Assembly (NCBI GenBank): GCA_964511645.1
Contig: CAZEGV010000002.1
Coordinates: 1-64,000 of the forward strand
Direction: 5' to 3'
DNA: 64,000 nt
From: CAZEGV01 sp964511645
GTDB taxonomy: Bacteria; Bacteroidota; Bacteroidia; Cytophagales; JAAEPT01
The translations under genes and the position numbers were made by a program. Below the pieces are notes generated by a model. It was not told where the DNA came from, ran no database searches, and worked only from the letters and a program-made list of their open reading frames with translations. The first letter of the stretch is position 1. Each line of letters opens with the position of its first letter. This document shows, piece by piece, positions 52,468 to 61,860 of this stretch.

Positions 52468-53127
52468 CTATGCTAATTCTGCTAAAATCGTTTGTCCACC
52501 TTTGGTGATTTTGCCTAACTCAACTACAACCTTAGCATCTAATGGTATGTAAATATCAATACGAGATCCGAATTTAATAAAGCCAAATTCTTCACTTTGT
52601 TCTACTTTGTCTCCTTCTTCTACGTACCAGCAAATTCTTCTTGCCAAGAACCCTGCAATTTGTCTGTATAATATTTGCACACCTTTATCACTTTCTACAA
52701 CAACCGTTGTCCGTTCATTTTCGGTACTTGATTTAGGGTTAAATGCCATCAAAAACTTTCCAGGGTGATATTTGAAATATTTAACTACTCCAGAAATTGG
52801 ATTTAAGTTATTGTGTACGTTGAGTGGGGACATGAAAACTGAAATTTGCTTACACTTTTTGTTCAGAAATTCAGCTTCTTCTACTTCTTCTATTACTACA
52901 ACCTTTCCATCACAAGGACACATCACAAGGTTGTCCCCTTTGGTTAATTCTTTGTTTGGAATACGGAAAAAATTCAAGAAAATAAGGAAAAAGAACCATG
53001 ATACTCCAATAATAAGGAATTGAGCAATTTGATTATCAGGAAAGAAATAAAATGCTCCGTAAGTAGCAGCAAGTACCAAAGCCAATGTTTTTAATAGAAA
53101 TTTATGCCCTTCTTTGTGTAATGTCAT
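52468..53127 (-). CDS. psd: Phosphatidylserine decarboxylase, short form
   Basis: A 219-residue pyruvoyl enzyme making phosphatidylethanolamine. An N-terminal hydrophobic anchor pair (about 13-50) is followed by VMCPCDGKVVVIEE and VFMSPLNVHNNLNPISG. The self-cleavage site is the Gly-Ser of IKFGSRIDIYIP. It lies 57 bases after cdsA, whose CDP-diacylglycerol product feeds the same pathway, so the pair forms a phospholipid unit. Confidence 0.93.
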   Translation of the reverse strand: MTLHKEGHKFLLKTLALVLAATYGAFYFFPDNQIAQFLIIGVSWFFFLIFLNFFRIPNKELTKGDNLVMCPCDGKVVVIEEVEEAEFLNKKCKQISVFMSPLNVHNNLNPISGVVKYFKYHPGKFLMAFNPKSSTENERTTVVVESDKGVQILYRQIAGFLARRICWYVEEGDKVEQSEEFGFIKFGSRIDIYIPLDAKVVVELGKITKGGQTILAELA

Positions 53128-53184
53128 GATAAGTTAAAGTTTGTTTTTCAATAAGATGTGCAAGATACAGATAATAATTTAAAA

Positions 53185-54039
53185 CTAGATGTGAATGACT
53201 TCTAAGTAGACATAAGCTACTGGAGCAATTAACAATAAACTATCTGAGCGATCCAAAAAACCTCCGTGACCAGGGATGATTGATCCTGAGTCTTTTATGT
53301 TTAAACTTCTTTTTAATAGGGATTCAAATAAATCGCCATATACACCTGCCACCGAAACAATAAAGGCAAAAATTACCCATTCTAAATATGACAATTCAGG
53401 ATTAACCCACGCCGATAATAATGCAAAGCCTATTGTAAACAACAACCCCCCTATAGCCCCTTCCCAGCTTTTATTAGGCGAAATTCTTTTGAATAAAGGT
53501 GTTTTCCCGAATAACTTACCAAATGCATAAGCCCCTGTATCATTTGCCCAAATCATAAAGAGTAACGACATCAAAATATAATAATGATAACCTTTGGCAC
53601 GAGCTACCTCTGTTGCCAAATTATCGCTAAACACAACCTCGTGCAACAGCATAAAAGGAAGTGAAATATAAATAATCCCAAATAAGGTAACCGAAATGTT
53701 CCTAAAAGGCTGTTCTTTTTTTCGGTACAACTCCATCATAAAAATCACCAAGACAAAAGGAATATTCATTAAAAATACCCGTGTGTCTACATAATCGTTT
53801 TTATACAAAAACATCCCTACAATATTCCAAGTACTTAAAAGTACTCCCATCCACACATTAGGGTCTAGTTGTCTAGCTTTCTTAAATAAAGAATAAAACT
53901 CTAATAAAATCATTGTAGCAATGAGTAAAAAAACTCCAGCGTAAGCCCATTTACTATAATAGATAGCAGAGATAACTCCCGCAGCACCCAAAGAGCCTGC
54001 AAGTAGTCGTTGCTGAAGATTACTTAAGTTGTTAGCCAT
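53185..54039 (-). CDS. cdsA: Phosphatidate cytidylyltransferase
   Basis: A 284-residue multi-spanning enzyme that makes CDP-diacylglycerol from CTP and phosphatidic acid. The C-terminal signature KRSLNIKDSGSIIPGHGGFL followed by DRSDSL is intact, and MIWANDTGAYAFGKLFG and SPNKSWEGAIGG are conserved cytosolic blocks. Upstream of psd in the same direction. Confidence 0.95.
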   Translation of the reverse strand: MANNLSNLQQRLLAGSLGAAGVISAIYYSKWAYAGVFLLIATMILLEFYSLFKKARQLDPNVWMGVLLSTWNIVGMFLYKNDYVDTRVFLMNIPFVLVIFMMELYRKKEQPFRNISVTLFGIIYISLPFMLLHEVVFSDNLATEVARAKGYHYYILMSLLFMIWANDTGAYAFGKLFGKTPLFKRISPNKSWEGAIGGLLFTIGFALLSAWVNPELSYLEWVIFAFIVSVAGVYGDLFESLLKRSLNIKDSGSIIPGHGGFLDRSDSLLLIAPVAYVYLEVIHI

Positions 54040-54124
54040 TTATATATAAAAGTGTTAATTCGTTTAAAGCGTTCACAATATACACGATTATTAAATATAA
54101 GAACATGTTTTCAAGAATAATAAA

Positions 54125-55060
54125 TCAAATATTTTCTTCTAACTCAGGCTTCTCTACTGATTGCAAACAGGTTCTTATAAAGACATAAGCCAAGCCTCCA
54201 AAAATCATAGTTGAAACTATAATATAACCAATAGACGGATGGTCAAGTGTTTGGGCTTCATCTGGTAAAAATGAAAATGCCATTACAATGATGAAATTAT
54301 TAATGAAGTGAGCGATGACAGGAATGTAAAATTTACCCGAATAAAAATATAGGTAACCAAAAAAAGCCCCCATTACCACACGAGGGAAAAATCCAAAAAA
54401 AGAAAAATGGATAAGACTAAAGATGACTCCAGCAGACCAAATGGCTAAATGAGGATTTTTAAATAACTTTATTAAAGAGTTTTGAATGATTCCTCTAAAA
54501 ACGATTTCTTCGGCTATAGCAGGTACTACTGCCATAAACAAGGTTAACAAAATAGTATTAAAAAATGTATTGTGATTACTTCCTAGATAGCTAAACATCT
54601 CATTATAAGCTTGCTCTTTTTCTAAAGCAGCTATCCTGAATGATTCCCAGCTATTGGGTAGGATAATGTTATTGTTCCAATCAGCGATGATACTAATTAA
54701 AGGAAGAATAGCAAACATTAACATTATAGAGAGAAAAACAAGGAACTCAACTGGTACTTTATTTTTTTTGCTCAACTGAAAAGGTATCCGTTCACCATAT
54801 TTTTTAAAAAACAATAAAGTAGGTAACAATAAGCCACAGATAAGAAAAAAAGCATTAAATGCCAGTATTCGTGGCATATACTGTGGGTAATCCGAAAGAT
54901 TATTCATTACCTTTTGTAGCAAATCATTACTACCGTTAAATAGGATTAAGCCTAGCACAGAGCTAGCCAATAAGCCAAAGATTAAACCTATAAGGGAGTA
55001 AATTGCATAGCGTGCTAAAGTCTCTCGAGCAGAAAGCTTAGAATTATTCAAATTATTCAT
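54125..55060 (-). CDS. CPBP family intramembrane glutamic protease
   Basis: A 311-residue integral membrane protease of the CAAX/Abi type with about eight helices. The catalytic EExxxR motif is in AEEIVFRGIIQ, and zinc- or catalysis-linked His residues are in LIHFSFFGF and IAHFINN. Substrates in bacteria are mostly unknown. A good promoter precedes it, so it probably heads its own transcript, possibly reading on to cdsA. Confidence 0.9.
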   Translation of the reverse strand: MNNLNNSKLSARETLARYAIYSLIGLIFGLLASSVLGLILFNGSNDLLQKVMNNLSDYPQYMPRILAFNAFFLICGLLLPTLLFFKKYGERIPFQLSKKNKVPVEFLVFLSIMLMFAILPLISIIADWNNNIILPNSWESFRIAALEKEQAYNEMFSYLGSNHNTFFNTILLTLFMAVVPAIAEEIVFRGIIQNSLIKLFKNPHLAIWSAGVIFSLIHFSFFGFFPRVVMGAFFGYLYFYSGKFYIPVIAHFINNFIIVMAFSFLPDEAQTLDHPSIGYIIVSTMIFGGLAYVFIRTCLQSVEKPELEENI

Positions 55061-55061
55061 C

Positions 55062-55069
55062 TAAATTTG
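55062..55069 (+). promoter_or_regulatory. Candidate -7 element of dusB
   Basis: TAAATTTG matches TAnnTTTG, 48 bases upstream of the dusB ATG; no convincing -33 TTG at the usual spacing. Confidence 0.4.
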
Positions 55070-55105
55070 TCGTTCAGTTTATTGATAGAAAAAATACTAT
55101 CCAGA

Positions 55106-55137
55106 CAAAGATAACAAATGAGTGTTAAAATTGGCAA
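55106..55137 (-). promoter_or_regulatory. Promoter of the CPBP gene
   Basis: On the minus strand TTG (55135-55137), 21 bases, TATCTTTG (55106-55113). Its -33 part lies within the start of dusB, so the two divergent promoters are close together. Confidence 0.65.
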
Positions 55138-56098
55138 TATTGATTTAGGAGAGTTTCCACTATTACTTGCTCCAATGGAAGATGTAAGTGATCCACCTTT
55201 TAGGGCTGTATGCAAAGCAAATGGTGCGGACATGATGTATACCGAATTTATCTCTTCGGAAGGGTTGATTAGAGACGCTCGAAAAAGTCGTCAGAAACTT
55301 GATATTTATGAAGATGAGAGACCTATTGGGATTCAAATATTTGGAGACAAAATAGACTCTATGCGTGAAGCGGCATCTATTGCTGAGCAAGCTAACCCAG
55401 AATTGATAGACATAAACTACGGTTGCCCTGTAAAGAAAGTGGCTTGTAAAGGAGCTGGAGCAGGGATTCTTAGAGATGTTCCCAAAATGGAACAAATGAC
55501 CCGAGAAATTGTAAAACAAGTAGATCTTCCTGTTACTGTCAAAACCCGACTCGGCTGGGATAGCGATACCGTGCAGATTGTAGAAGTCGCTTTAAGACTG
55601 CAAGATGCAGGAATCAAAGCTTTGAGTATACATGGTAGAACAAGGATGCAGATGTACAAAGGGGAAGCCGATTGGACAGAAATTGCCGCAGTCAAAAACC
55701 ATCCTGATATAGAAATTCCGATTTTTGGGAACGGTGATATTGATTCACCCGAAAAAGCATTGTTATACAAAGAAAAATACAATGTAGACGGCATTATGAT
55801 TGGAAGAGCCGCCATTGGTTATCCTTGGATTTTTAATGAAATCAAACACTACCTTGCTACAGGAGAGCAACTCCCCAAACCCACAGTAAATGAACGTATT
55901 ATTGCCTGTGAGCAACACCTCAACTTCTCTCTTAGTTGGAAAGGAGAGCGGCAAGGAGTCTTAGAAATGAGGAGACATTACACCAATTATTTTAAAGGAA
56001 TGACAAATTTTAAACCATTCAGGACTCGATTGGTAGAGACATTAGAACCTAACGAAATTAAGCAAATTTTGACCGAAGTAAAAGGATATTATAGTTGA
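55118..56098 (+). CDS. dusB: tRNA-dihydrouridine synthase DusB
   Basis: A 326-residue flavoprotein that reduces uridines in the tRNA D-loop. Barrel motifs: LAPMEDVSDPPFR, catalytic Cys in INYGCPVKKVACKGAGAG, TVKTRLGWD, ALSIHGRTRMQMYKG, and FMN-binding IFGNGDIDSPEKAL with DGIMIGRAAIGYPW. Full length. The stop overlaps the next ATG (TGATG). Confidence 0.96.
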   Translation: MSVKIGNIDLGEFPLLLAPMEDVSDPPFRAVCKANGADMMYTEFISSEGLIRDARKSRQKLDIYEDERPIGIQIFGDKIDSMREAASIAEQANPELIDINYGCPVKKVACKGAGAGILRDVPKMEQMTREIVKQVDLPVTVKTRLGWDSDTVQIVEVALRLQDAGIKALSIHGRTRMQMYKGEADWTEIAAVKNHPDIEIPIFGNGDIDSPEKALLYKEKYNVDGIMIGRAAIGYPWIFNEIKHYLATGEQLPKPTVNERIIACEQHLNFSLSWKGERQGVLEMRRHYTNYFKGMTNFKPFRTRLVETLEPNEIKQILTEVKGYYS

Positions 56099-56379
56099 TG
56101 AACCCAATTAAAATAAGCGATCGAGCGCTAACCGAAATCAAAAATATTTTTGACACCAAAGGCATTCCATCTGATTATTGCCTCAGAATTACCGTAAAAG
56201 GTAGTGGATGTGCCGGAATTAATCACGCTATTGGTTTTGATAAACTTGGAGACAATGACGAACAATACGACTATGATGGATTGAAAGTAATCATCAACAA
56301 AAAAGACTTTATGCACCTTATTGGTGTTTCTGTGGACTTTACAGAAAGTAATGATGTCACGGGATTTGTTTTTAGTTAA
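56098..56379 (+). CDS. A-type (IscA/HesB-like) iron-sulfur protein, reduced form
   Basis: A 93-residue HesB/IscA-fold protein: ISDRALTEIKNIFDTKG, LRITVKGSGCAG and HLIGVSVDF. The first ligand Cys is present, but the C-terminal Cys-Gly-Cys of canonical carriers is replaced by an ending GFVFS, so it cannot bind a cluster in the usual three-Cys manner. Start ATG at 56098 overlaps the dusB stop; translational coupling is likely. Such truncated relatives are known in Bacteroidota; role uncertain. Confidence 0.85.
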   Translation: MNPIKISDRALTEIKNIFDTKGIPSDYCLRITVKGSGCAGINHAIGFDKLGDNDEQYDYDGLKVIINKKDFMHLIGVSVDFTESNDVTGFVFS

Positions 56380-56380
56380 A

Positions 56381-56576
56381 TTGTGGGAGCTTCCCTATCG
56401 TTTCACTCTCGTGGCTATTTCGCCCCAACGGTCGGGTCATTCGTTCCCAATCTTTGTTGTTTTTATGATTCTCCCATACTGAGCCTGTTAGTATCAGCAT
56501 GAGCTTGCCGAAGATAAAATGAACTTTATCCGTAAAAAAACAACAAAGGATTTCCACTGCTACCCCTAAGCCATTT
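56381..56576 (-). repeat. Structured intergenic repeat, copy C (inverted orientation)
   Basis: Reverse-oriented copy of the element at 23617 and 43290. On the minus strand it reads GTGGAAATCC, a stem CTTTGTTGTTTTT (56536-56548) paired with 56452-56464, a longer loop with a TTCGGCAAGCTCA motif, GATTGGGAACGA, ACCCGACC and a closing GGGAAGCTCCC. It fills most of the 269 bases between the A-type Fe-S gene and the next plus-strand gene. Confidence 0.75.
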
Positions 56577-56648
56577 CTCGATTGAGTCAAATATAATTGT
56601 TAATACACCTTTTCTTGTCTATCTTGTTATTATATAAACCTCTTTATT

Positions 56649-57614
56649 ATGCGAACGATTTTATTTATTAGTCTAATTATTTGTAGCAGTTTACTCATTG
56701 TTACTGAAACGATTTATCCAATTGAAGGAAGTTTACTTAAAATCATATTAGCGATAAGTACTTTGCTTTCAGGAGTATTGATGTTTATTTTCTCAGCATT
56801 AAACTTAGAGGAATTCAAAAATAGGTTAGCTAACCTAAATAAAGATTTTGTTAAAAATGACAAAGCCCTAAAAATTCAAATAGAAAAATCTGAGCAGATT
56901 GATGAAACGCTAGCCAAATATGAGCAAGTAAAATTAGAGTTTGAAGTCAGTAAAAAAAGTGTTTTAACCCTAGAACAAGAAAAACAAAACATACAGCTCA
57001 ACCTCAATGTACTCAAGCAAGAAGGAGGTGAAAACAATATCCAGACTCAAAGCCTAAAGCAAGAATTGAGTCAAGCACAAAGTAATAATAATGAACTAAG
57101 TATTGAGAATAATGAACTTAAACGCAATGTGCTAAATCTTGAAATGAAACTAGCACAAAGCATCAATATCCGCCCAGTTAAAAAAGCTGAGTCGACTATT
57201 GCTACTACTGATTTTCAGTTCAACAATAAAGAAGAATGTTTACAAGTATTGGCTGATAAGAAGTGGAATGAAGTACATCAATACGAGTGCTCTAAATGTG
57301 AAAACACTAACTATAATGCCCTTAATCACCTAAATTCTCGAAAATGTACCCGTTGTAACCATATAGAGTCTGCAATGGCACGCACGATATTTACAGGAGT
57401 AAGATTCCCCTTAGAAAAAGCATTTCACATTACTCAATTGGTATTTGATGAGCCTAAAATTCCGATTGAAAAATTAATTAAAGAAACTGAGTTGAGTAAA
57501 AACACTTGCTGGAAGTTTAAAAAGAAAATAATTAAACAAATAAGTGCTTACCAAAAGAAAAACAAACTAAAAGCCAATAAATGGGAAGATATTATATACC
57601 CTAGTTTTATTTAA
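56649..57614 (+). CDS. Membrane-anchored coiled-coil protein with IS1595-like zinc ribbon
   Basis: A 321-residue protein with an unusual layout. Two N-terminal membrane helices (about 2-20 and 29-49) precede a long coiled coil (about 52-172). After a linker comes a zinc ribbon with Cys214, Cys217, Cys233 and Cys236 (CSKC, then KCTRC), followed by ARTIFTGVRFPLEKAFHITQ and a helix-turn-helix-like segment ending KKKIIKQI. The ribbon and following block resemble the N-terminal part of IS1595/ISXO2 transposases, without the catalytic domain. It may be a recruited DNA-binding domain at the membrane. Function unknown. Confidence 0.8.
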   Translation: MRTILFISLIICSSLLIVTETIYPIEGSLLKIILAISTLLSGVLMFIFSALNLEEFKNRLANLNKDFVKNDKALKIQIEKSEQIDETLAKYEQVKLEFEVSKKSVLTLEQEKQNIQLNLNVLKQEGGENNIQTQSLKQELSQAQSNNNELSIENNELKRNVLNLEMKLAQSINIRPVKKAESTIATTDFQFNNKEECLQVLADKKWNEVHQYECSKCENTNYNALNHLNSRKCTRCNHIESAMARTIFTGVRFPLEKAFHITQLVFDEPKIPIEKLIKETELSKNTCWKFKKKIIKQISAYQKKNKLKANKWEDIIYPSFI

Positions 57615-57647
57615 AGGCTTACTTTGTTCAAGTAGAGGATTTTCTCC

Positions 57648-58694
57648 TTAGTGGGTAATTACTATTTTCTTGCGTATTACTTCTGTGTTTAGCTTTATCT
57701 GAAAAACATAAACACCCGACTTTAAAAGCCTTGTATCAAATACTGTGTGCACATTTGTAATACTTTTAGAGTGCATTACCTTTCCTGTAACATCTATAAC
57801 GCTTAGCAAGCTACTACTTTCGGTAGCTACTTGAGGTAAATCAATAAATAATGAGACCTTAGCAGGATTTGGATATATATTGATTTCGGATTTCGTTATA
57901 TCAACCGCTATTACTTTTGATTTGGTGCTTGTGCCATCATAATCGTATTGTACCAATCGATAATAAGATACTCCATCCTCTGGATTATAATCTAGAAGAT
58001 TATAATGTAATAGCTCATTACTAGTACCCGCACCAGTAAGTGCCTCAATAGCAATAAACTCGTTACTAGCATTTGCTTTTTCGATTATAAAATAGCTGTT
58101 GTTTGTTTCCGAAACCGTTGTCCACGACAATTGAGTCGCATTACTCTCATTAGAATAAACTCCTGAGAAGGAGAGTAGCTCGATGGGTAAGCCTACTCCA
58201 AAGGCAACTTTAATAGGACCGCAAGGACCAGCAGAAAAAACACTTCCCCCATTTATAAAGTTTAAAGCAGTATTACCTGCCGCACAAATGACATTATCTA
58301 CTATTCCTGTAATGTTTGACTGCACAGTTAGTGACCCCATCGCTGAGAAATCTAAAATTCCTCCGCTTACATTCCAGCTACCAGTAGTGTTATTAAATGC
58401 AGCAGCTCCACCACCTACAACTTTCAATGTTCCCCCCGACATATTCAATGTTTCTCCATTAGTAAGAATCGCCACACTAGAAATAGTAAGCTCACCAGCG
58501 GTAAGAGTCATTGTCCCCGCATAAAAAAGAGGTAAAACAACAGACATTCCACCATGAGAAACAGTTACGTTATCATTAACGCCAATAGTTGCTGGTGGCA
58601 CGATGTCCCAAGTACCTACTCCCGTAGAAGTATAAGTAGCTCCGTAGCTAAAACTAAATGCTAGTAAAATAGAAATAAATAAAATCTGTTTCAT
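57648..58694 (-). CDS. Secreted protein with T9SS type A sorting domain
   Basis: A 348-residue cargo protein. Signal peptide ending near FSYGA; a Gly/Thr-rich region of short parallel-beta-like repeats (about 22-165, for example TLTAGELTISSVAI); a linker domain with SWTTVSETNNSYFIIEKAN; and a C-terminal sorting domain from about 270 (INIYPNPAKVSLFIDL, then VIDVTGKVMHSKS, SGVYVFQI, KKIVITH). T9SS would export it and PorZ/PorU-type machinery would attach or release it. Ligand unknown. Confidence 0.88.
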   Translation of the reverse strand: MKQILFISILLAFSFSYGATYTSTGVGTWDIVPPATIGVNDNVTVSHGGMSVVLPLFYAGTMTLTAGELTISSVAILTNGETLNMSGGTLKVVGGGAAAFNNTTGSWNVSGGILDFSAMGSLTVQSNITGIVDNVICAAGNTALNFINGGSVFSAGPCGPIKVAFGVGLPIELLSFSGVYSNESNATQLSWTTVSETNNSYFIIEKANASNEFIAIEALTGAGTSNELLHYNLLDYNPEDGVSYYRLVQYDYDGTSTKSKVIAVDITKSEINIYPNPAKVSLFIDLPQVATESSSLLSVIDVTGKVMHSKSITNVHTVFDTRLLKSGVYVFQIKLNTEVIRKKIVITH

Positions 58695-58795
58695 AACAAT
58701 GTTAATTTACTGATACATAGGACAATATATAAAAAATGAGCAGTATAAAAAATAAAAACGAGAAATAATTAGATTAATACAATATTTTGTTAGCC

Positions 58796-59569
58796 TTAGT
58801 GAGGCTTAGCTAAAAAAACTGTTCCAACTTTTTTGGTTTTCAAAATATCGAGTATTACCTCTTTTTGCTTACCATTAGCTATATGTACCACAATGCCTTT
58901 TTCTGTGACTCTTTTTGCTGTATCAAATTTTGATTGCATTCCGCCTCTCCCTCCTGAGGATTTATCTTTTTGGATAAACTGTGTATACCGCTCATTTCCA
59001 AAAGGGATTTCAGTAATTACCTTTGAGCCGTCCTCTTCGGGATTACCATCGTATACCCCTGCCACATTAGATAGTATGATAAGTTTGTCTGCTTCTATCA
59101 TAAATGCCATCAAGCCTGCTAGCTCATCATTATCGGTAAACATTAATTCCGACAAAGAAACAACATCATTTTCGTTTACGATAGGTACAATGCCTTCTTT
59201 CAAAAGACCTTGTAAACAAGACTTCATGTTTTTGTAATGCTCTTTGCTAGATGAGAAATCATTTTTCGTAGCTAATACTTGAGCACAAGTAATCTTGTGA
59301 TCCGCAAAATATTTTGCGTAGGTACTTATTAGCTTTGCCTGACCTACTGCTGAGTATATTTGCCTTTGAGCAATATCTTCGGTGGTATTAGCTAATTTCA
59401 CAAGTGTTTTTCCTGCTCCTACAGCTCCAGAAGAAACCAAAACAACTTGCGTTCCGCTAGCTTGTATTTCTGCTATTTGTTGTGCCAATTGATAGATTAC
59501 GTCTGTATCTAAGGCTCCGTTTTGAGTCGTTAAAACATTTGTTCCAACTTTTACAACAATTTTCTTCAT
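58796..59569 (-). CDS. proB: Glutamate 5-kinase, short form
   Basis: A 257-residue amino-acid kinase that phosphorylates glutamate for proline synthesis. Motifs: KKIVVKVGTNVLT, VSSGAVGAGKT, PIVNENDVVS, and GRGGMQSKFDTAKRVTEKG. The C-terminal PUA domain of enterobacterial ProB is absent, as in many Bacteroidota. Three bases separate it from argC, and proB/proA commonly sit inside arginine clusters in this phylum. Confidence 0.92.
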   Translation of the reverse strand: MKKIVVKVGTNVLTTQNGALDTDVIYQLAQQIAEIQASGTQVVLVSSGAVGAGKTLVKLANTTEDIAQRQIYSAVGQAKLISTYAKYFADHKITCAQVLATKNDFSSSKEHYKNMKSCLQGLLKEGIVPIVNENDVVSLSELMFTDNDELAGLMAFMIEADKLIILSNVAGVYDGNPEEDGSKVITEIPFGNERYTQFIQKDKSSGGRGGMQSKFDTAKRVTEKGIVVHIANGKQKEVILDILKTKKVGTVFLAKPH

Positions 59570-59572
59570 TTC

Positions 59573-60532
59573 TTAAAAAGCTGATGGTTTTAACCTTAAT
59601 CCTGTATCTTCAGCTAAGCCAAAAATTAAATTTAGATTTTGAACTGCTTGCCCAGAAGCACCTTTTACTAAGTTATCAATCATTGTAATGACATGTAGCT
59701 TATTACCAAATTTTTGTAAATAAACTAAACCATTATTGGTATTTACCACTTGTTTGAGACTCGGATTTTCATCTACTACATGTACGAATGGATGCCCAGC
59801 GTAGTATGCCTTATATAATTCAGTCGCTTTTGTTAATGATAATTCTGTTTGCAAATAAGTAGAGGCAATAATTCCTCTTGTAAAGTCGCCTCTAAAAGGC
59901 ACAAAGTTAATCTCCTGATTAAAATTGCTTTGTAATTGTTTGACACTTTGAGTGATTTCTTCTAAGTGCTGATGTTCAAAAGCTTTATAGATAGACATAT
60001 TACCATTTCTCCAACTAAAGTGAGAGGTGTTTGTAGGCTTTTGCCCAGCTCCAGTAGATCCTGTAATCGCCGTAACGTGTAATTCTGATAATTTATTAGC
60101 TTTAGCTAAAGGCAATAAGCCAATTTGTATACAAGTAGCAAAACAACCTGGGTTAGCAATGTGCTGAGCTTTCTTAATGTCAGATTTATTCAATTCGGGT
60201 AAACCATAAACGAAGTTGTTTCCAGCTCTTTTATGTCTATAGTCTGTACTGAGGTCTATCACCTTAACAGAAAGAAATTCGGGGTTTTTGTCTAAAAATT
60301 TAGTGGCATCTCCATGACCCAAACACATGATTAATACATCTATATTTGTATTTAACTCACCTGTGAATACTAAATCGGTATAACCAATTAAGTCTTTATG
60401 TACTGCGTGGATAGGATTCCCTGCATTACTATTACTATGTACAAACTGGATATCAGCTTCTGGATGACCTACTAATATTCTTAATAATTCACCTCCAGTA
60501 TATCCTGCTCCTCCTATTATTCCAATTTTCAT
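59573..60532 (-). CDS. argC: N-acetyl-gamma-glutamyl-phosphate reductase
   Basis: A 319-residue NADPH-dependent enzyme of arginine synthesis. Rossmann motif IGIIGGAGYTGGELLRIL, catalytic Cys in ANPGCFATCIQIG, and VTAITGSTGAGQKP. Length is close to the family. In the same direction as argG, 115 bases downstream of it. In some Bacteroidota this pathway uses succinylated intermediates; that cannot be judged here. Confidence 0.94.
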   Translation of the reverse strand: MKIGIIGGAGYTGGELLRILVGHPEADIQFVHSNSNAGNPIHAVHKDLIGYTDLVFTGELNTNIDVLIMCLGHGDATKFLDKNPEFLSVKVIDLSTDYRHKRAGNNFVYGLPELNKSDIKKAQHIANPGCFATCIQIGLLPLAKANKLSELHVTAITGSTGAGQKPTNTSHFSWRNGNMSIYKAFEHQHLEEITQSVKQLQSNFNQEINFVPFRGDFTRGIIASTYLQTELSLTKATELYKAYYAGHPFVHVVDENPSLKQVVNTNNGLVYLQKFGNKLHVITMIDNLVKGASGQAVQNLNLIFGLAEDTGLRLKPSAF

Positions 60533-60647
60533 TACTTTGTTTTAATTAAAAATGAATAATTTAAACCATTTTTTTTACTTAAAAAAACTTTCTGCTATCA
60601 GTACCTTCCTCTAGGAAGAAACTTGTAAGTAATCTTCAGAAATATTA

Positions 60648-61841
60648 TTATTTGGTTTTATTAATTAGTCTATGAATCATTGTTTGGTTACCAAATATCT
60701 TAGAAAACCCTTTTACATCTTCTCCAGACCAAGCATTATTCATCTCACCATAACTACCAAATTCAGATGACATTAAATCATGCTTAGACTCAATACCAAT
60801 TACATAGAATCTATAAGGCATCAGTTGTAATTTGACTGTTCCAGAGACTGTCGCTTGACTATTGTCTAAGAATTTTTCAATATCTCTTAAGGCAGGCTCT
60901 AAGAATTGACCTTCGTGCACCATATTGCCATAGGTAGCCGAAAGTTGGTCTTTCAATATCAATTGTTGCTTCGTTAAGGTATGTTTTTCTAAAGCATGGT
61001 GTGCTTTGATTAGGATCAATGGAGCAGCAGCTTCAAAACCAACTCTACCTTTGATGCCAATAATTGTATCACCTACATGAATGTCTCTCCCTAAAGCAAA
61101 GCCACTCGCTATTTCTTCAATTTTGACAATGGCATGGGCGGGATTCTTAAACTTCTGTCCGTTTACAACAACTGGTTCTCCTTTTAAGAATTCGATTACC
61201 ATTTCTTCAGGTTCATTTTTACTGAGTTGAGTAGGGAAAGCTTGTTCTGGTAAATAACCATCAGATGTTAAAGTCTCAACGCCTCCTACAGAAGTCCCCC
61301 ACAAACCTTTGTTAATAGAGTAAATAGATTTTTTCCAATCACGTTCTACTCCTTTTGCTTTTAAGAATTCAATTTCTTCTTCTCTCGATAATTTATTATC
61401 TCTAATTGGAGTAATGATGTTAATGTCTGGACAGATGATATGAAAAGTCATATCAAACCTCACTTGGTCATTACCAGCACCTGTACTACCATGAGCAATA
61501 TGTCCTGCTCCTATTTTATTGGCATAATTAGCAATGGCAATTGCCTGAAAAATTCTTTCGGCACTTACGGAAAGTGGATATGTATTGTTTTTTAAAATAT
61601 TTCCTGCGATAAGGTATTTTACACAGTTTTGATAAAAATTATCCGTCTCATCAATGCAGGTATGAGTAGTTACACCCAATTGTTTTGCCTTTATAGCTAC
61701 ATTTTCTAATTCTTCTTCTGAGAACCCACCTGTGTTTACAATCACAGAGTGAACTTCTAAACCCTTATCATCTGACAAATACTTTGCACAATACGTAGTG
61801 TCTAATCCGCCACTAAATGCTAAAACAACTTTATTATTCAT
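60648..61841 (-). CDS. argG: Argininosuccinate synthase
   Basis: A 397-residue ATP-dependent ligase joining citrulline and aspartate. P-loop LAFSGGLDTTYCAKYL, GHIAHGSTGAGNDQVRFDMT, and GVERDWKKSIYSINKGLWGTS. First gene of argG-argC-proB. A perfect 22-bp palindrome lies 20 bases before the ATG. The sequence belongs to the Bacteroidota branch of ArgG rather than the enterobacterial one. Confidence 0.95.
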   Translation of the reverse strand: MNNKVVLAFSGGLDTTYCAKYLSDDKGLEVHSVIVNTGGFSEEELENVAIKAKQLGVTTHTCIDETDNFYQNCVKYLIAGNILKNNTYPLSVSAERIFQAIAIANYANKIGAGHIAHGSTGAGNDQVRFDMTFHIICPDINIITPIRDNKLSREEEIEFLKAKGVERDWKKSIYSINKGLWGTSVGGVETLTSDGYLPEQAFPTQLSKNEPEEMVIEFLKGEPVVVNGQKFKNPAHAIVKIEEIASGFALGRDIHVGDTIIGIKGRVGFEAAAPLILIKAHHALEKHTLTKQQLILKDQLSATYGNMVHEGQFLEPALRDIEKFLDNSQATVSGTVKLQLMPYRFYVIGIESKHDLMSSEFGSYGEMNNAWSGEDVKGFSKIFGNQTMIHRLINKTK

Positions 61842-61860
61842 TATTTAATCTATTCTTTTT

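Noticed and set aside
56372..56590. 72-codon minus-strand open frame
   Set aside because: It lies entirely within structured repeat C; the translation simply reads the repeat and has no counterpart in the other copies.
56649..57614. Active insertion sequence (IS1595 family)
   Set aside because: Only the zinc-ribbon part is similar; there is no DDE catalytic domain, no flanking inverted repeats and a long unrelated N terminus.
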